Shown here in pieces: positions 51,821 to 62,800 of a stretch of DNA of 64,000 bases. Location of the stretch: contig JABTUK010000001.1 in assembly GCA_015075405.1 (NCBI GenBank), forward strand, positions 1,240,001 to 1,304,000. The letters run 5' to 3'. Each line of letters begins with the position of its first letter. Positions within the stretch are counted from its first letter, which is position 1. Position numbers and translations under genes: made by a program. This stretch comes from Anaerolineales bacterium. GTDB taxonomy: Bacteria > Chloroflexota > Anaerolineae > 4572-78 > J111. The notes beneath the pieces are model-generated. The model did no database searches. It was not told the origin of the DNA and saw only the letters and a list, made by a program, of their open reading frames with translations.

Positions 51821-52360
51821 ATGCAAACCGTAAAAATGGTCATCACGGGTCCCTTTAGTGCCGGGAAAACTGAGTTCATCAGCAGCGTCAGCGAAATTGA
51901 CGTTGTCACCACCGAAAGAAAAATCTCTAGCGATGCGGAGCGGGTTAAGGAGGAGACTACCGTAGCCATGGATTTTGGCCGTATTACGGTAGATGATGAC
52001 CTGGTGCTGTATTTGTTTGGCACCCCCGGGCAGAGACGTTTCGATTTTATGTGGGAGATTTTATCGGAGGGGATGCTGGGGTTCATTGTGCTGGTAGATA
52101 GTGTCAGACCCGAAACTTTCCGGGAAGCCAAGCACATTTTGGAGGTTTTTAGAGGGTATGCTTCTACCCCTTATGTGGTGGCTGCCAACAAACAAGATTT
52201 ACCCGATGCCTGGTCGCCCGACGATTTGAGAATTGCCCTGAAGATAGAAAAAGAGATTAAAGTTCTCTCTTGTGTTGCCCGCGACAAAGAAAGTGTCAAA
52301 ACGGTCCTGCTAGAACTGCTTTACTCCATTTTAGAGAATATGCAGGGCGACGAAGCATAA
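51821..52360 (+). CDS. Small Ras-like GTPase
   Basis: This is a 179-residue protein. G1 is GPFSAGKTEF, G3 is FGTPGQRRFDF (DxxG replaced by TPGQ, with G and Q present), and G4 is NKQDLPD. A G2 threonine is in EETTVAMDFG. The family is the bacterial MglA/SAR1-like GTPases, which act in polarity and signalling. The upstream DUF4388 gene is the likely partner (inference). The ATG at 51821 has GAGGTAGG ~10 nt upstream. Confidence 0.87.
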   Translation: MQTVKMVITGPFSAGKTEFISSVSEIDVVTTERKISSDAERVKEETTVAMDFGRITVDDDLVLYLFGTPGQRRFDFMWEILSEGMLGFIVLVDSVRPETFREAKHILEVFRGYASTPYVVAANKQDLPDAWSPDDLRIALKIEKEIKVLSCVARDKESVKTVLLELLYSILENMQGDEA

Positions 52361-52436
52361 TTTTTGTGAAAGGCATCTATTTCTAAAAAAATTTGGACCC
52401 GCTCAAATTGAGTGTTCCGTAGGATGAGGCTACCCC

Positions 52437-53240
52437 GTGAGTTCGATAGTTACAGACCAGGGAATTGTTCACTATGAGGCCTATGGTCGCGGACAACCCG
52501 TTATTCTTTTGCACGGCTGGTTAGGCTCCTGGGGTTATTGGCTCAAAACGATGGAAACGCTTAAAACTGAATATCGCTGTTATGCCCTGGATTTCTGGGG
52601 CTTTGGCGATTCGGGCAAGCGCCGCAGCAGCTATCATGTCAATGATTTTGTGGGGCTGGTTGACCAATTTATGGACCGGCTGGGGATTGAAACGGCCCCC
52701 ATTGTCGGCCATTCGATGGGCGGAACGGTAGCCATGTGCCTGGCCTTAGCCAAGCCAAAGCGAGTGCAGCGAGTCATTGTGGTTGGCTCGCCTATCGTCG
52801 GCGACTCGCTCAATATCTTCCTCCGTCTGGCCGGTAAACCCTGGATTGCTTCGATTGTCTGGCATTTGCCGGTAGCCCTACAATTGGGGATAAAAGCTTT
52901 CTCCCCTTTGCTGGTGAAAGATTGGAATGAGTGGTACCGCATGATTACCCGCGATCTTTCTCGAACCACTCTGGAAGCTTTTTTTTCGAGCATCAATTCA
53001 TTGCATAAAACCGATTTGAGCGCGCAATTACCGGGCATGACCACGCCGGTGATGGGTATTTATGGCGTGAGTGACAATGTAGTTGCCCCTAATCAGGCCA
53101 ATTTGATTGCCAGAAGCGCGCCAATTTCGCGGGTAAAAATGATGTCGGGTTCAGGGCACTTTCCTATGCTCGACGAACCCCAGGCCTTTAATAACTATTT
53201 AGCGGAATTTCTTTCCTTTAAATTTGCGACCGTTAATTAG
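52437..53240 (+). CDS. Alpha/beta hydrolase
   Basis: This is a 267-residue protein with HGWLGSWGYW (oxyanion region), GHSMGG (nucleophile Ser, ~95) and the C-terminal SGSGHFPMLDEP (His); the acidic residue is in YGVSDNVV. It is an esterase, lipase or dehalogenase-like hydrolase; the substrate is unknown. It starts with GTG at 52437 after AGGATGAGG. It precedes the hexapeptide-repeat and acyl-ACP-reductase-like genes on the same strand, so a role with lipid or wax esters is possible (inference). Confidence 0.85.
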   Translation: MSSIVTDQGIVHYEAYGRGQPVILLHGWLGSWGYWLKTMETLKTEYRCYALDFWGFGDSGKRRSSYHVNDFVGLVDQFMDRLGIETAPIVGHSMGGTVAMCLALAKPKRVQRVIVVGSPIVGDSLNIFLRLAGKPWIASIVWHLPVALQLGIKAFSPLLVKDWNEWYRMITRDLSRTTLEAFFSSINSLHKTDLSAQLPGMTTPVMGIYGVSDNVVAPNQANLIARSAPISRVKMMSGSGHFPMLDEPQAFNNYLAEFLSFKFATVN

Positions 53241-53304
53241 CTATACTCTGGTGACTGTTCATTCTTGCTTACTTGAACCGTTACCCTTTTTTGAACTCTA
53301 ACAG

Positions 53305-54639
53305 ATGAAGAAGATTATCATCCGGAATCAAACACACATTTCGCCCTTCAACGAGCCTGCGCGTGACTTGCGTATTATGAACAAGCCGCTGTGGCTGCAT
53401 CAGCGAGATGTGCTCAGCACCTATTGCCGGGAAGAACTGGAGTGCAACTCCCTCGAAGAGATTGGCGCCTTTCCCAGTCATATCCTCTCCGGTGAGTTGT
53501 TGGTCTACCGCGATAATCTCTTCTTCGACGCCCCTTTTATTGAAGCCTTCATTACCAGCGCCCGGCAAGCAGGCCGGCCTGCTCAAGTTGCTTTTTCCCC
53601 CAACGACCAGGCGATTGTGACGCATGCCCTGCCTTTGCAGGACGACATCCGCCTGGAAAATGACCTGTATCTGGCCGACCTGTTTTACTACCCCGACGGA
53701 GCCAGTTTTGCCACCACCAAGCCCCAGCCTCTGGTCATAGACACCCAATCCAGAGAAATGGGCTACTACCGCGTGCCCACCTACATGGCTAATGAACGGG
53801 GCGACCTGGGCTTTAACGTCCCGCTGCGAGCTTTCCTGTCCATTGAACACTGGGTGCATATTTTTATGGCCAACTGCATCTTTGGGGTTTTTGCCCACGG
53901 AGCCCGCATCGAAAAATCGCTGGACGATTTTCCGACCATGCTCAAAGTATTGTGGCGGTCGTTGCTGGAGCGCAAACAATTTTTATCCTCTTCAGCCCTG
54001 GTAATTGTGGGCAAAAATACCCAAATTGACCCGGCAGCGATAGTGCAAGGGCCGACCATCATTGGCGATAACGTGACCATCGGCCCCGGTTCGGTGATTA
54101 ATGCCTCGATTATCGGTAATAATGTCAATGTTATGCAGGGCGTTCAACTCCTGCTCAGCGTTGTCGGCGATGGCTCTTACCTGGGCTTTCGCGCTGCCCT
54201 GTTCATGACCACCCTCATGGAAAACTCGATGGTGGCTCAGAATACCTGTTTGCAATTGAGCGTGGTGGGCCGCCACACCTTTATTGGGGCCGGCAATACC
54301 TTTACCGATGTCAACATCATGGGCAGCCCGATTAAAAATCCGGTCAAAGTGTTTCATAAAGGCGAACTGCACGAGGTTGGGCTGCCGGTGATTGGCGGCT
54401 GTGTGGGCCATAACTGCCGCATTGGCTCCGGTCACGTGGTGTTTCCGGCCCGCTCCATTGACTCAGATGTGGTTCTGTTTGCCAAACAGGACCGAACTAT
54501 CATTACCAAAAATGTGAAATATGAGGATAGCGACCATCACCAATATCCCAATGCCGGCCACGTGGCAATGTACCACAATGAATTGCCCCCAGCCCATACT
54601 CCTATGACCGAACAAGAATTGGTAAACTCGGCGGGGTAA
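53305..54639 (+). CDS. Left-handed beta-helix (hexapeptide-repeat) protein
   Basis: This is a 444-residue protein. Residues ~230-380 carry hexapeptide repeats (AAIVQGPTIIGDNVTIGPGSVI, then SVVGRHTFIGAGNTF), the fold of acyl- or nucleotidyl-transferases. The N-terminal ~220 residues resemble none that I know; a nucleotidyltransferase G-rich loop is absent, so this is not a plain GlmU. It ends 1 nt before the ATG of the acyl-ACP-reductase-like gene (TAA G ATG), so the two are coupled. It may be an acyltransferase that uses the aldehyde-derived alcohol, which is inference. Confidence 0.6.
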   Translation: MKKIIIRNQTHISPFNEPARDLRIMNKPLWLHQRDVLSTYCREELECNSLEEIGAFPSHILSGELLVYRDNLFFDAPFIEAFITSARQAGRPAQVAFSPNDQAIVTHALPLQDDIRLENDLYLADLFYYPDGASFATTKPQPLVIDTQSREMGYYRVPTYMANERGDLGFNVPLRAFLSIEHWVHIFMANCIFGVFAHGARIEKSLDDFPTMLKVLWRSLLERKQFLSSSALVIVGKNTQIDPAAIVQGPTIIGDNVTIGPGSVINASIIGNNVNVMQGVQLLLSVVGDGSYLGFRAALFMTTLMENSMVAQNTCLQLSVVGRHTFIGAGNTFTDVNIMGSPIKNPVKVFHKGELHEVGLPVIGGCVGHNCRIGSGHVVFPARSIDSDVVLFAKQDRTIITKNVKYEDSDHHQYPNAGHVAMYHNELPPAHTPMTEQELVNSAG

Positions 54640-54640
54640 G

Positions 54641-55759
54641 ATGGACAACTTTGCCTTTATCATTCACCCGGTTAACCCCAAACGAGACGCGCAGCGCAAA
54701 TTTCCCGTATTGGCCAAACTTTTGCCCGAACCGGCCATCGAATACCTGTCCCGTTACTTCCCCCCGCTTTACATTTCTCATATTACGGGTATAACTTCTC
54801 AAGCGACCGGCAAAGAAATTGAAGGCTGGTTTATCGCCTGCCCGCTGACCCCCCGGCAAATGGTTTCTTTGCCCCCGGAAACAGTGTATAAAAAAATCAT
54901 TGCCACCGGCAAATTAGCCGAGAAATTGGGCGCAAAAATCCTGGGGTTGGGCGGGTTCACTTCCGTGGTAGGCGATGCCGGGTTGACCATATCAAAACAC
55001 CTGGATATTCCTGTGACCACCGGCGACAGTTACACCGTCGCTGTTGCCGTAGACGCCACCCTCAAAGCGGCCCAACGCTTGCGAATTGACCCGGCTGCGG
55101 CTACCGGCGCAGTTGTGGGAGCCACCGGCTCCATTGGCCGGGTATGCGCCCAACTGCTGGCCCGGCATGTTTCCCGGCTTATTTTGGTGGGCCGCAACCC
55201 GGAAGCGCTGCGGCAAGTCCAACACCTGGCGGAACAGCAGGGTGGCGCTGAAGTGCAAATCAGCACCGAGATGCAGCATTTACAGCAAGCCGACATGGTG
55301 CTGACTGTAACCAATGCCATCGAAGCTGTCATTGAGCCGCACCACCTCAAAAGTGGCGCGATTGTGTGTGATGTCGCCCGCCCGCGTGATGTTTCCCGGC
55401 GCGTGGTTGAGCAACGAGACGATGTACTGGTGATTGAAGGTGGGATGGTGAAAGTACCCGGCCCGGTTAATTTCAACTTTGATTTTGGCTTTCCGGCGGG
55501 CATGGCCTTTGCCTGTATGGCCGAAACCATTTGCCTGGCGCTTGAAGGTCGCTACCAAAGTTACACCCTGGGCAAAGAAATCAGCCTTGAACAAGTGGAA
55601 ACGATGGGGGCGATGGCAGCCAGACATGGCTTTAAAATCAGCGGCTTTCGCAGCTTTGAGCTGGCCCTTAGCGAAGAAAGAATTGACCAGATTATTCACA
55701 ATGCTCACCATCGCCGCGCCGCGGAAAAACAGGCTCAACTGAAATGGGCCAACTTATAA
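54641..55759 (+). CDS. Long-chain acyl-[acyl-carrier-protein] reductase-like (AAR family)
   Basis: This is a 372-residue protein. AAR reduces long-chain acyl-ACP to a fatty aldehyde with NADPH. The pattern agrees along its length: GLGGFTSVVGDAG, TTGDSYTVAVAVDA, AVVGATGSIGRVCAQLLA (NADPH-binding), and the block AFACMAETICLALEGR. In that block the Cys of the cyanobacterial FACFAE (the acyl-thioester Cys) is retained. The end EQVETMGAMAARHGF corresponds to the end of the cyanobacterial enzyme. Chloroflexota are not known to me as alkane producers. It is coupled to the preceding gene. No aldehyde-deformylating oxygenase lies in the window. Confidence 0.78.
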   Translation: MDNFAFIIHPVNPKRDAQRKFPVLAKLLPEPAIEYLSRYFPPLYISHITGITSQATGKEIEGWFIACPLTPRQMVSLPPETVYKKIIATGKLAEKLGAKILGLGGFTSVVGDAGLTISKHLDIPVTTGDSYTVAVAVDATLKAAQRLRIDPAAATGAVVGATGSIGRVCAQLLARHVSRLILVGRNPEALRQVQHLAEQQGGAEVQISTEMQHLQQADMVLTVTNAIEAVIEPHHLKSGAIVCDVARPRDVSRRVVEQRDDVLVIEGGMVKVPGPVNFNFDFGFPAGMAFACMAETICLALEGRYQSYTLGKEISLEQVETMGAMAARHGFKISGFRSFELALSEERIDQIIHNAHHRRAAEKQAQLKWANL

Positions 55760-55797
55760 CATATTCCAAAATGTGATTCTCAAGAGCGAGGTACGAT

Positions 55798-56706
55798 ATG
55801 GGGAAAGGCCGCATCCTGGTCGTCGAAGACGACATTGATATTTCAAAGATGTTACGCATCTATTTCGATTCGCAGGGGTACGAAGTTCTGGTGGCCAACC
55901 GGGGGAATGATGCCCTGGATACCTGCCGGACAAAACTGCCGAATGTGGTTGTTTTGGATATCCAGTTGCCCGATATTGATGGCTATGAGGTTTGCCGCAG
56001 TTTACGCAACAATACCCGTACCAGCTATGTCCCCATCATCTTTTTAACCCAAAAAGATGAACGGAGCGACAAAATTGCCGGGCTGGAACTGGGCGCAGAC
56101 GACTACATCACCAAGCCGTTTGATATTGAGGAACTCAAGCTGCGTGTCGAAGGGGCCATCCGCCGCTCGTTGCGCGAAGCCCTGACCCACCCTGTCACTA
56201 ACCTGCCGGCCGGCAAACTGATTGAAGAGCAGCTCAAACGGGTCAAAGACTCGCCGGAACCATGGACGCTCCTCTATTTTGGCATCCGCAATATCAATGC
56301 CTTTAAAGAGGTCTACGGCCCCATCCAGGTGAACGAAGTTTTGCTCTTCCTGGCCGATATCATGCGTGAGTCGGTTGAAAAACACGGCACTTTGAATGAC
56401 TTTATCGGCCAGGCGTCGGACAACGATTTCATTATTATCTCGACGGATAAAGCTGCGCCCCATATTTGCCAGGCGATTACCAAGCGTTTTAACGACGAGT
56501 GCAACGTCTTCTATTCTTTTCCTGACCGTGAACGGGGTCATATTACCTACAAAGATATTGATGGTGTAACTCAAAAAGCCGACTTTATGAAAATAGCCGT
56601 GGGTGTTGTTTCCAGCAAAAACGGCCCCTTTGCCGATATTGTGCAAATTACGGAGGATGCGGCTGAAAACCGGCGGCAGAACAACGGCTGTCCGCCTGTA
56701 GAATAG
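55798..56706 (+). CDS. Response regulator with REC and degenerate GGDEF-like domain
   Basis: This is a 302-residue protein. The receiver (~5-120) has the acidic pair VVEDDIDI, the phospho-Asp VVLDIQLPD, Thr in FLTQKDE, and KPF. The second domain (~135-290) has the diguanylate-cyclase shape (LTHPVTNLPAGKLIEE, LLYFGIRNINAFKEVYG), but the GG(D/E)EF signature is replaced by QASDNDFI, so it probably does not make c-di-GMP. It precedes the large hybrid kinase by 130 nt on the same strand and is probably in the same pathway. Confidence 0.82.
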   Translation: MGKGRILVVEDDIDISKMLRIYFDSQGYEVLVANRGNDALDTCRTKLPNVVVLDIQLPDIDGYEVCRSLRNNTRTSYVPIIFLTQKDERSDKIAGLELGADDYITKPFDIEELKLRVEGAIRRSLREALTHPVTNLPAGKLIEEQLKRVKDSPEPWTLLYFGIRNINAFKEVYGPIQVNEVLLFLADIMRESVEKHGTLNDFIGQASDNDFIIISTDKAAPHICQAITKRFNDECNVFYSFPDRERGHITYKDIDGVTQKADFMKIAVGVVSSKNGPFADIVQITEDAAENRRQNNGCPPVE

Positions 56707-56838
56707 GACCCATTTATCCTGGTCGAGTTGACCATTTTCTTATTGATTTTTTGAACCTTATCAAGTTAATCTATGTTTGTAAAGGGGCAGCCCTGGGCAG
56801 ACAGCCTGAGGGTTATTTACCGCACCCAAGGATTGGCA

Positions 56839-59800
56839 ATGAGCAGCACGGCCAACGTCACCCAAAATCAACTTAGTTTCGGCGACTCCTCGGAGTCCAA
56901 CCCGAATTCCACCCAGTCCCTCTCTTCCCATTGGCCTGAGATTGCTTCTCGATTGGACAAACTGGCCCAGGAATGGGCCAAAACGCTGGCAGCCCAGGCT
57001 GGTTATCTCTATATTTTAGAGCAGCGGCAACAGTGTTTGCTCCCCTACTTCTCCTGGCCGAGTCATAATAGCCAGCCTCATTTCACGAAACGGGCTATAG
57101 GCGTGGGGTTGGCCGGTCTGGTGGCCCAATCGAGCCAGCCGGTGCGGTTGGATAACCTCCAGGACGATAATTCTATTGAGCCTGATTGGCCGCACCATAC
57201 CGCCCTGGCTGTGCCCATAAGTGCTGCTCCGGCTGAGCTGGTGGCCGGCGTGTTCATCGCAGCCGATAAATTGAATCAATCCGCTTTTTCAGTTCAGGAT
57301 GAACAGTTGTTGATTGACCTGGTCAATCAATCCGGGGCGGCGGTCATCATTAATCAGGCTAACCTGACCCGCCAAAAACGTGACCGCAGTCAAGCCTTAA
57401 CCATTCTTAGTCAAATAAGCCAAACTTTGAATAACTCACTACACCTGATGGATGTCGACTCCGTGTGCCGGGCCATTTTGGAAATTCCAGATTTGAAAGA
57501 CGTTTTTCAATTTGACGCGGCTGAAATCTGCCTCTGGAATCCTCAAACAAGAAGCTTAAGCACGGCTTTGCGTATGGTTTATGGCAGTCCCGATGCCCAG
57601 GCTTACGACCGCACCTACCGTCTTAACGAAGGGTACACCGGCTGGATTGCGGCGCATCAGCAATCGCTGCTTATTGACGATACCCATCGTTACAGCCAGG
57701 TAACCCCCAGAGTGGGCCTGGCCCACTTTCCCTATCGCTCTTATCTGGGGGTACCGCTCAAAATTGGGGCCAAATTATTGGGCACCCTGGAATTGGTCGC
57801 CGCCCCTATCAGCGCCTACGACAGTACCGACGTAACCGTGCTGGAAGTCGTGGCTAATCACGCTGCGGTTGCTATTGACCACACCCGACTGTTTCAAGAA
57901 GCTCAAAATAATTTATCCAAATTATCGTTGTTGTACGACGCCAGCCGAGAGCTATCTTCCACCTTATCCTATGAGGAGCTGCTGGGTGATTTGAGCAGCC
58001 AGATGGCTGACGCCTTTTCCGCCGACCGCTGTGCTATCTACAACTTTGACGCGACGAACGCAACCTTAACCTTACTTCAACAGTACCTTAAACCGGCCCC
58101 CGGCAATCATCATCCACCTCATGGGGACTCGACCACCCTGCCGCTAGCCGTGACTAAATTTCCGGCTTTACAAACCGCCCTGAAAAAGCAAACCCTGCTG
58201 ACAGTTCGCCTGAAAGATCTTGAAACGGCCCCCCACGAGGTTGAATGGTTAAAGCAGCAAAATTATGGAGCGATGGTGGCTATTCCGCTGGTCAGCCGAG
58301 ATAAAGTTACCGGATTGGTTCAACTCTGCTCGGCCAATCCTGTCGCCTTTACCGAAGATGAAATCTGGCTGGCCCAATCGTTAGCCAGCCAGGTTAATAT
58401 TGCTATTGAAAATGCGCTGCTCTTTAACTCTACCGACCAAAAACTTCAAACGCGGATCAATGAACTAACCGGCTTACAGCGTGTCAGCGGTGAGCTAAAC
58501 AAAACCTTTGAGCTGAATCGAATTTTGGATATTGTACTGGAAGAGGCTATCCGGATCACCCAAGCCGATTTCGGCAATGTTAATCTGTATGATGCTCAGA
58601 CCGGCCATCTGGTGGCCCATAAAGAGCAGGGCTGGCCCACCGGCGCCCCTAAACTTTACCCCAAAACAGCTTTAGCCGCGCAAGGGGCCATCAGGCGGGC
58701 TTTGCAGACCGGGCAGGTCATCTTAGTCCCTGATGTGTCTAAAGATGAAGATTCCCTCAGCCTTAACAGCGACACCCGCTCCAAAGTTGTCGTCCCTATT
58801 TTATACGGTGAACAACCGGCCGGGGTGATAAATTTAGAGAGCCAGCAGCTTAACTTTTTTAATAACGAGCAGCTTCACTCGCTGGAGGCGCTGGCTAACC
58901 AGGCCGCCGTAGCGATCGGCAATACCCAGGCTTACCAGGAGCAAAAACGGGAGCGTGAACGGGCTAATCGCCGGGCTGACCAACTGGCCCGGCTTTCGGA
59001 AATTAGCAATGCTTTCCGCACCAATCGTCCCCTGCCCGAAATTCTGGAAGATGTAGCCTACGCCATTGCCGAGACAGTGGGCTACAGCGTGGTTTTGATC
59101 AGTTTGATTGAAGGAAAACCGGCCATGATCCGGCCCAAAGTCGGCGCGGGAATTCCCATTGCCCAGATGCAAACGCTGCAACAGGAGGCTCAACAACCTC
59201 TGGCTAACCTGCAAGCCATCATGCGTGACGAATTCCGGTTAAGCAATTCCTACTTTATCCCGGCTGAGCATATGGCGGTGTGGCAGGGCAAATTAGACAT
59301 GCCGCTGGTTGAAAAACCCAGCCCGCTCGCCTATCTCTTTGACGAAACTGAAGAATTAATCCTCAGCCCCACGCCCGAAAAAACAAATGCCTGGCAAAAT
59401 GGGGATGTCTTGTTTGTCCCCTTAACCGATACGGACGATAACATTATTGGCTTGCTGGCGGTGGCAAACCCTGAGCTAAATGAACGACCTGATAGCTTGC
59501 TGGTCCAAACGCTGGAGATTTTTGCCAATCACGCCGCCGCGGCTATTGAAAATACCCGGCTCTTTGAATCGGAACAGCAGCGCCGGCGTCTGGCCGATAC
59601 CCTACGCGGCGTGGCCGAATCTATTAGCTCGCATGTCAATTTTGATGAACTGTTGAACATTGTCCTTCAGGAGTTGGCAAAGGTCATTGATTACGACAGC
59701 GCCAGCGTCCAGTTGTTGCAAGAGGATCAGTTGGTCATCATCGGTGGGCGGGGATGGGAAGACAGCCAGCAGGTGATTGGGCTAACCTTTTCCATGGAAG

Positions 59801-62800
59801 GCGACAACCCCAGCCGCCGGGTCATCGAAACCCAGGAGCCGCTCATTGTCGGCAATGCGTCCCTGGCCTACCCGGAAGCTTTTGCTCAGCCACCCCACGA
59901 TCGGATTAAAAGCTGGCTGGGCGTCCCGCTGACCTATGGCATCAACGTGTTGGGCTTAATGGCCGTTGACAGCTATGCTCAAACCGACTTCTTTACCAAT
60001 GAAGACGCCAAGGTGGTTTTGGCCTTTGCCAGCCAGGTAGCGGTGGCGCTGCAAAATGCCCGGCTGTTTGAAGAGGCCCGGCAGCAGGTACGCCAATTGG
60101 CCGCGCTGACTCAGGTGGCGCAGTCCATCAACCGGGCGTTGAGTCTGAACGAGGTTTTAAACCTGGTTTTGGATGCCGTATTTGAGCTGGTAGGGCAAAG
60201 CAAAGGCTCCATCTGGCTGATTGATTACGACAGCAATACCGTTAAAATCGCCGATACCAAAAATATTCCCACCTTCCTGGTTGAGCTGTTCAATAAAAGC
60301 GCCATTTCCGCCGATTCAGAACCGTTCGCCTCGGTCATTCAATCGGGGCAGGTGTTGGTAATCGGCGGCAGCGCCGGCAAAGCTGATGATATTGCCCATT
60401 ACGGTTTACCTTTTCCCGACGATGTGACCTATGTGCCGCTGAGAACCGAGGCCAGCGTCATCGGTATTCTAGCCATTGAACTCGTCATTCACAATAAAAA
60501 TACGCTCAAACTGGTTACGACCCTGGCTGATTTGGCCGCCGTAGCCATTGACAACGCCCGCTTGCTGGAAGATACTCGCCGCTGGGCCAACGAGATGCAG
60601 CATCTCTACCGGCTGGGCGTTGAAGTGACGGGCCTGCTGGACGTGCGCCAGGTGATGCGCTCGGTGGTCAGCAACGCCCTCACTCTAACCGATACCCAAA
60701 TTGGCACGATTTTGTTTTGGGATGAAGAAACCAAAACCTACATGATTGACGGCGCGCTCAATACCGAAGACGCCGTAGCCCAATTGATTCTAAACGAAGC
60801 CAGAGAATCCCTGGAGATAAGCCCGTCTCCGGCAGACGAAGAGCCGTTATGGGCCGGTTTGACCCGCCAGATCATTAAAACAGGCCAGCCAATCGTTTTG
60901 GGCACTTCAGCCCCCGTTGTTAGCGAGCCGCATGCTCCCATTAAAGGTAATGGCGGGGTGGTTAGCTCGCAGCCGGTCCAGGGCCACTACAAACTGGCCT
61001 TGCCGTTGGGCATCCGGGCTGTGCTGGGGGCGCCCATCCAGGCGCAAAATGAAATTAACGGCGCTATCTTTGTTTGTAATCTGGCGGCTCGTAACTTTAA
61101 TGAACGCGATATTCAATTGTTGTCTTTTGTGGCTAACCAGGCCGCTGTAGCGGTGCGTAATGCTCAGTTGGTCCAGCGCCTCAATCTCTTTAATGAAGAG
61201 TTGGAACGGCGGGTCGCCCAGCGGACCGAAGAGTTAGCCCAAACCTTACAACACCTGACCGAGGAACGCGACCGGGTAGGCGCGCTGTATCAAATTACCC
61301 GTGAATTGGCCGCCAGTTTTGATCTGGATCGAGTGCTGGTAGAGGCGCTTAGTTTGATTAATCGAGCCGTCGGTATCTCGCATGGCTCCATCCTGCTGCT
61401 TGACCATGAAACAGGCAACCTGATCTACCGCGCTGCCCTGGGGCGCGATAGACCGCTGGGCCGGGGCGGCCACAGAACCCAATACCGGCCCGGCTACGGT
61501 CTGGCCGGCAAAATCATTGAAACCCGCCAGCCCCGGATTGTGCCCGATTTGTCGCTTGATCCTGACTGGGTAACGATGAAAGAAACGCCTGATCGCCGCT
61601 CGGCGCTGGCTGTGCCGTTGATCACCGGCGAAGATGTGTTGGGTGTGCTGCTGCTTTTCCATCCCGAAATCAATTACTTTACCGAAGATCATCTCAAATT
61701 GGTGGTAGCGGCCGGGGCGCAGGTGGCAACGGCGATCAACAATGCCGAACTCTATCGCTTGATTACCGACCAGGCCCAGCGCCTGGGGGTGATGCTTCGC
61801 ACGCAGCAGGCCGAAGCCGCCAAAAACCAGGCCATCTTGAAAGGCATCACCGATGGCGTGCTGGTGCTGGATGCCCGGCGCAAGATAGTTTTGGTCAACC
61901 CCAAAGCGGCGGAAATTCTAAACATTGAGGCCGAAAATTTAGAGAACCTCTCGATCCAGCAGAGTTTGGAACAGCTACCTGAGGCCGACGAGCCAGGCTT
62001 GACCTACCTGTTCTACCAGCAGCTTTTGAAATCGCTGGCTGCGCTTGAAGCGGGCGAAAACTCCGCCGAATTTCGAGTTGAAGCCGGTAATCAAGTGATT
62101 GCCGTCATCCTGGCCCCGGTAACATTGGCCCCCGACGAGCAGCCCAGTGTGGTGGCCCTCTTGCGTGACATCAGCCGCGAGGTTGAAATTGACCGGATTA
62201 AAAACGAGTTTATCTCTACCGTGTCTCACGAGCTGCGCACCCCCATGACCTCCATCAAAGGTTATGCGGACCTGCTGGTTTCCGGCAGTAAGCAAGTGGG
62301 TGAATTGAATCCTATTCAACGCCGCTTTGTGCAAGTTATTCAATCCAATGCTAACCGCCTGACCGAACTGGTCAATGATATTCTGGAAATTTCACGCATC
62401 GAAACCGGACGGATCAACCTGGAACTTGAGGCATTGGATATTATTGATCTCATTGGGGAAGTGGCTATTTCATTCGAGGGACAGATGGTCAAAAAGGCCA
62501 TGAATCTCTCCCTCAATCTACCCGACAAGCTGCCCCACGTCTACGCCGACAGAGCCAGGGTAACGCAGATATTGGTCAATTTGATTGGCAACGCCTGGCA
62601 ATATACCCCCGAAGGCGGGGATATTGTGGTCTATGCCAGGGCCACCGATAAGGGTTTGATGCAGATTGATGTTCAGGATACCGGCATTGGCATTGTGGAA
62701 AAAGATATTCAGTACGTTTTCGACCGCTTTTTCCGCTCCGAGCGCACCGAGGTGCAGGTGGTAGATGGGACCGGCCTGGGGTTATCTATTACCAAGATGT

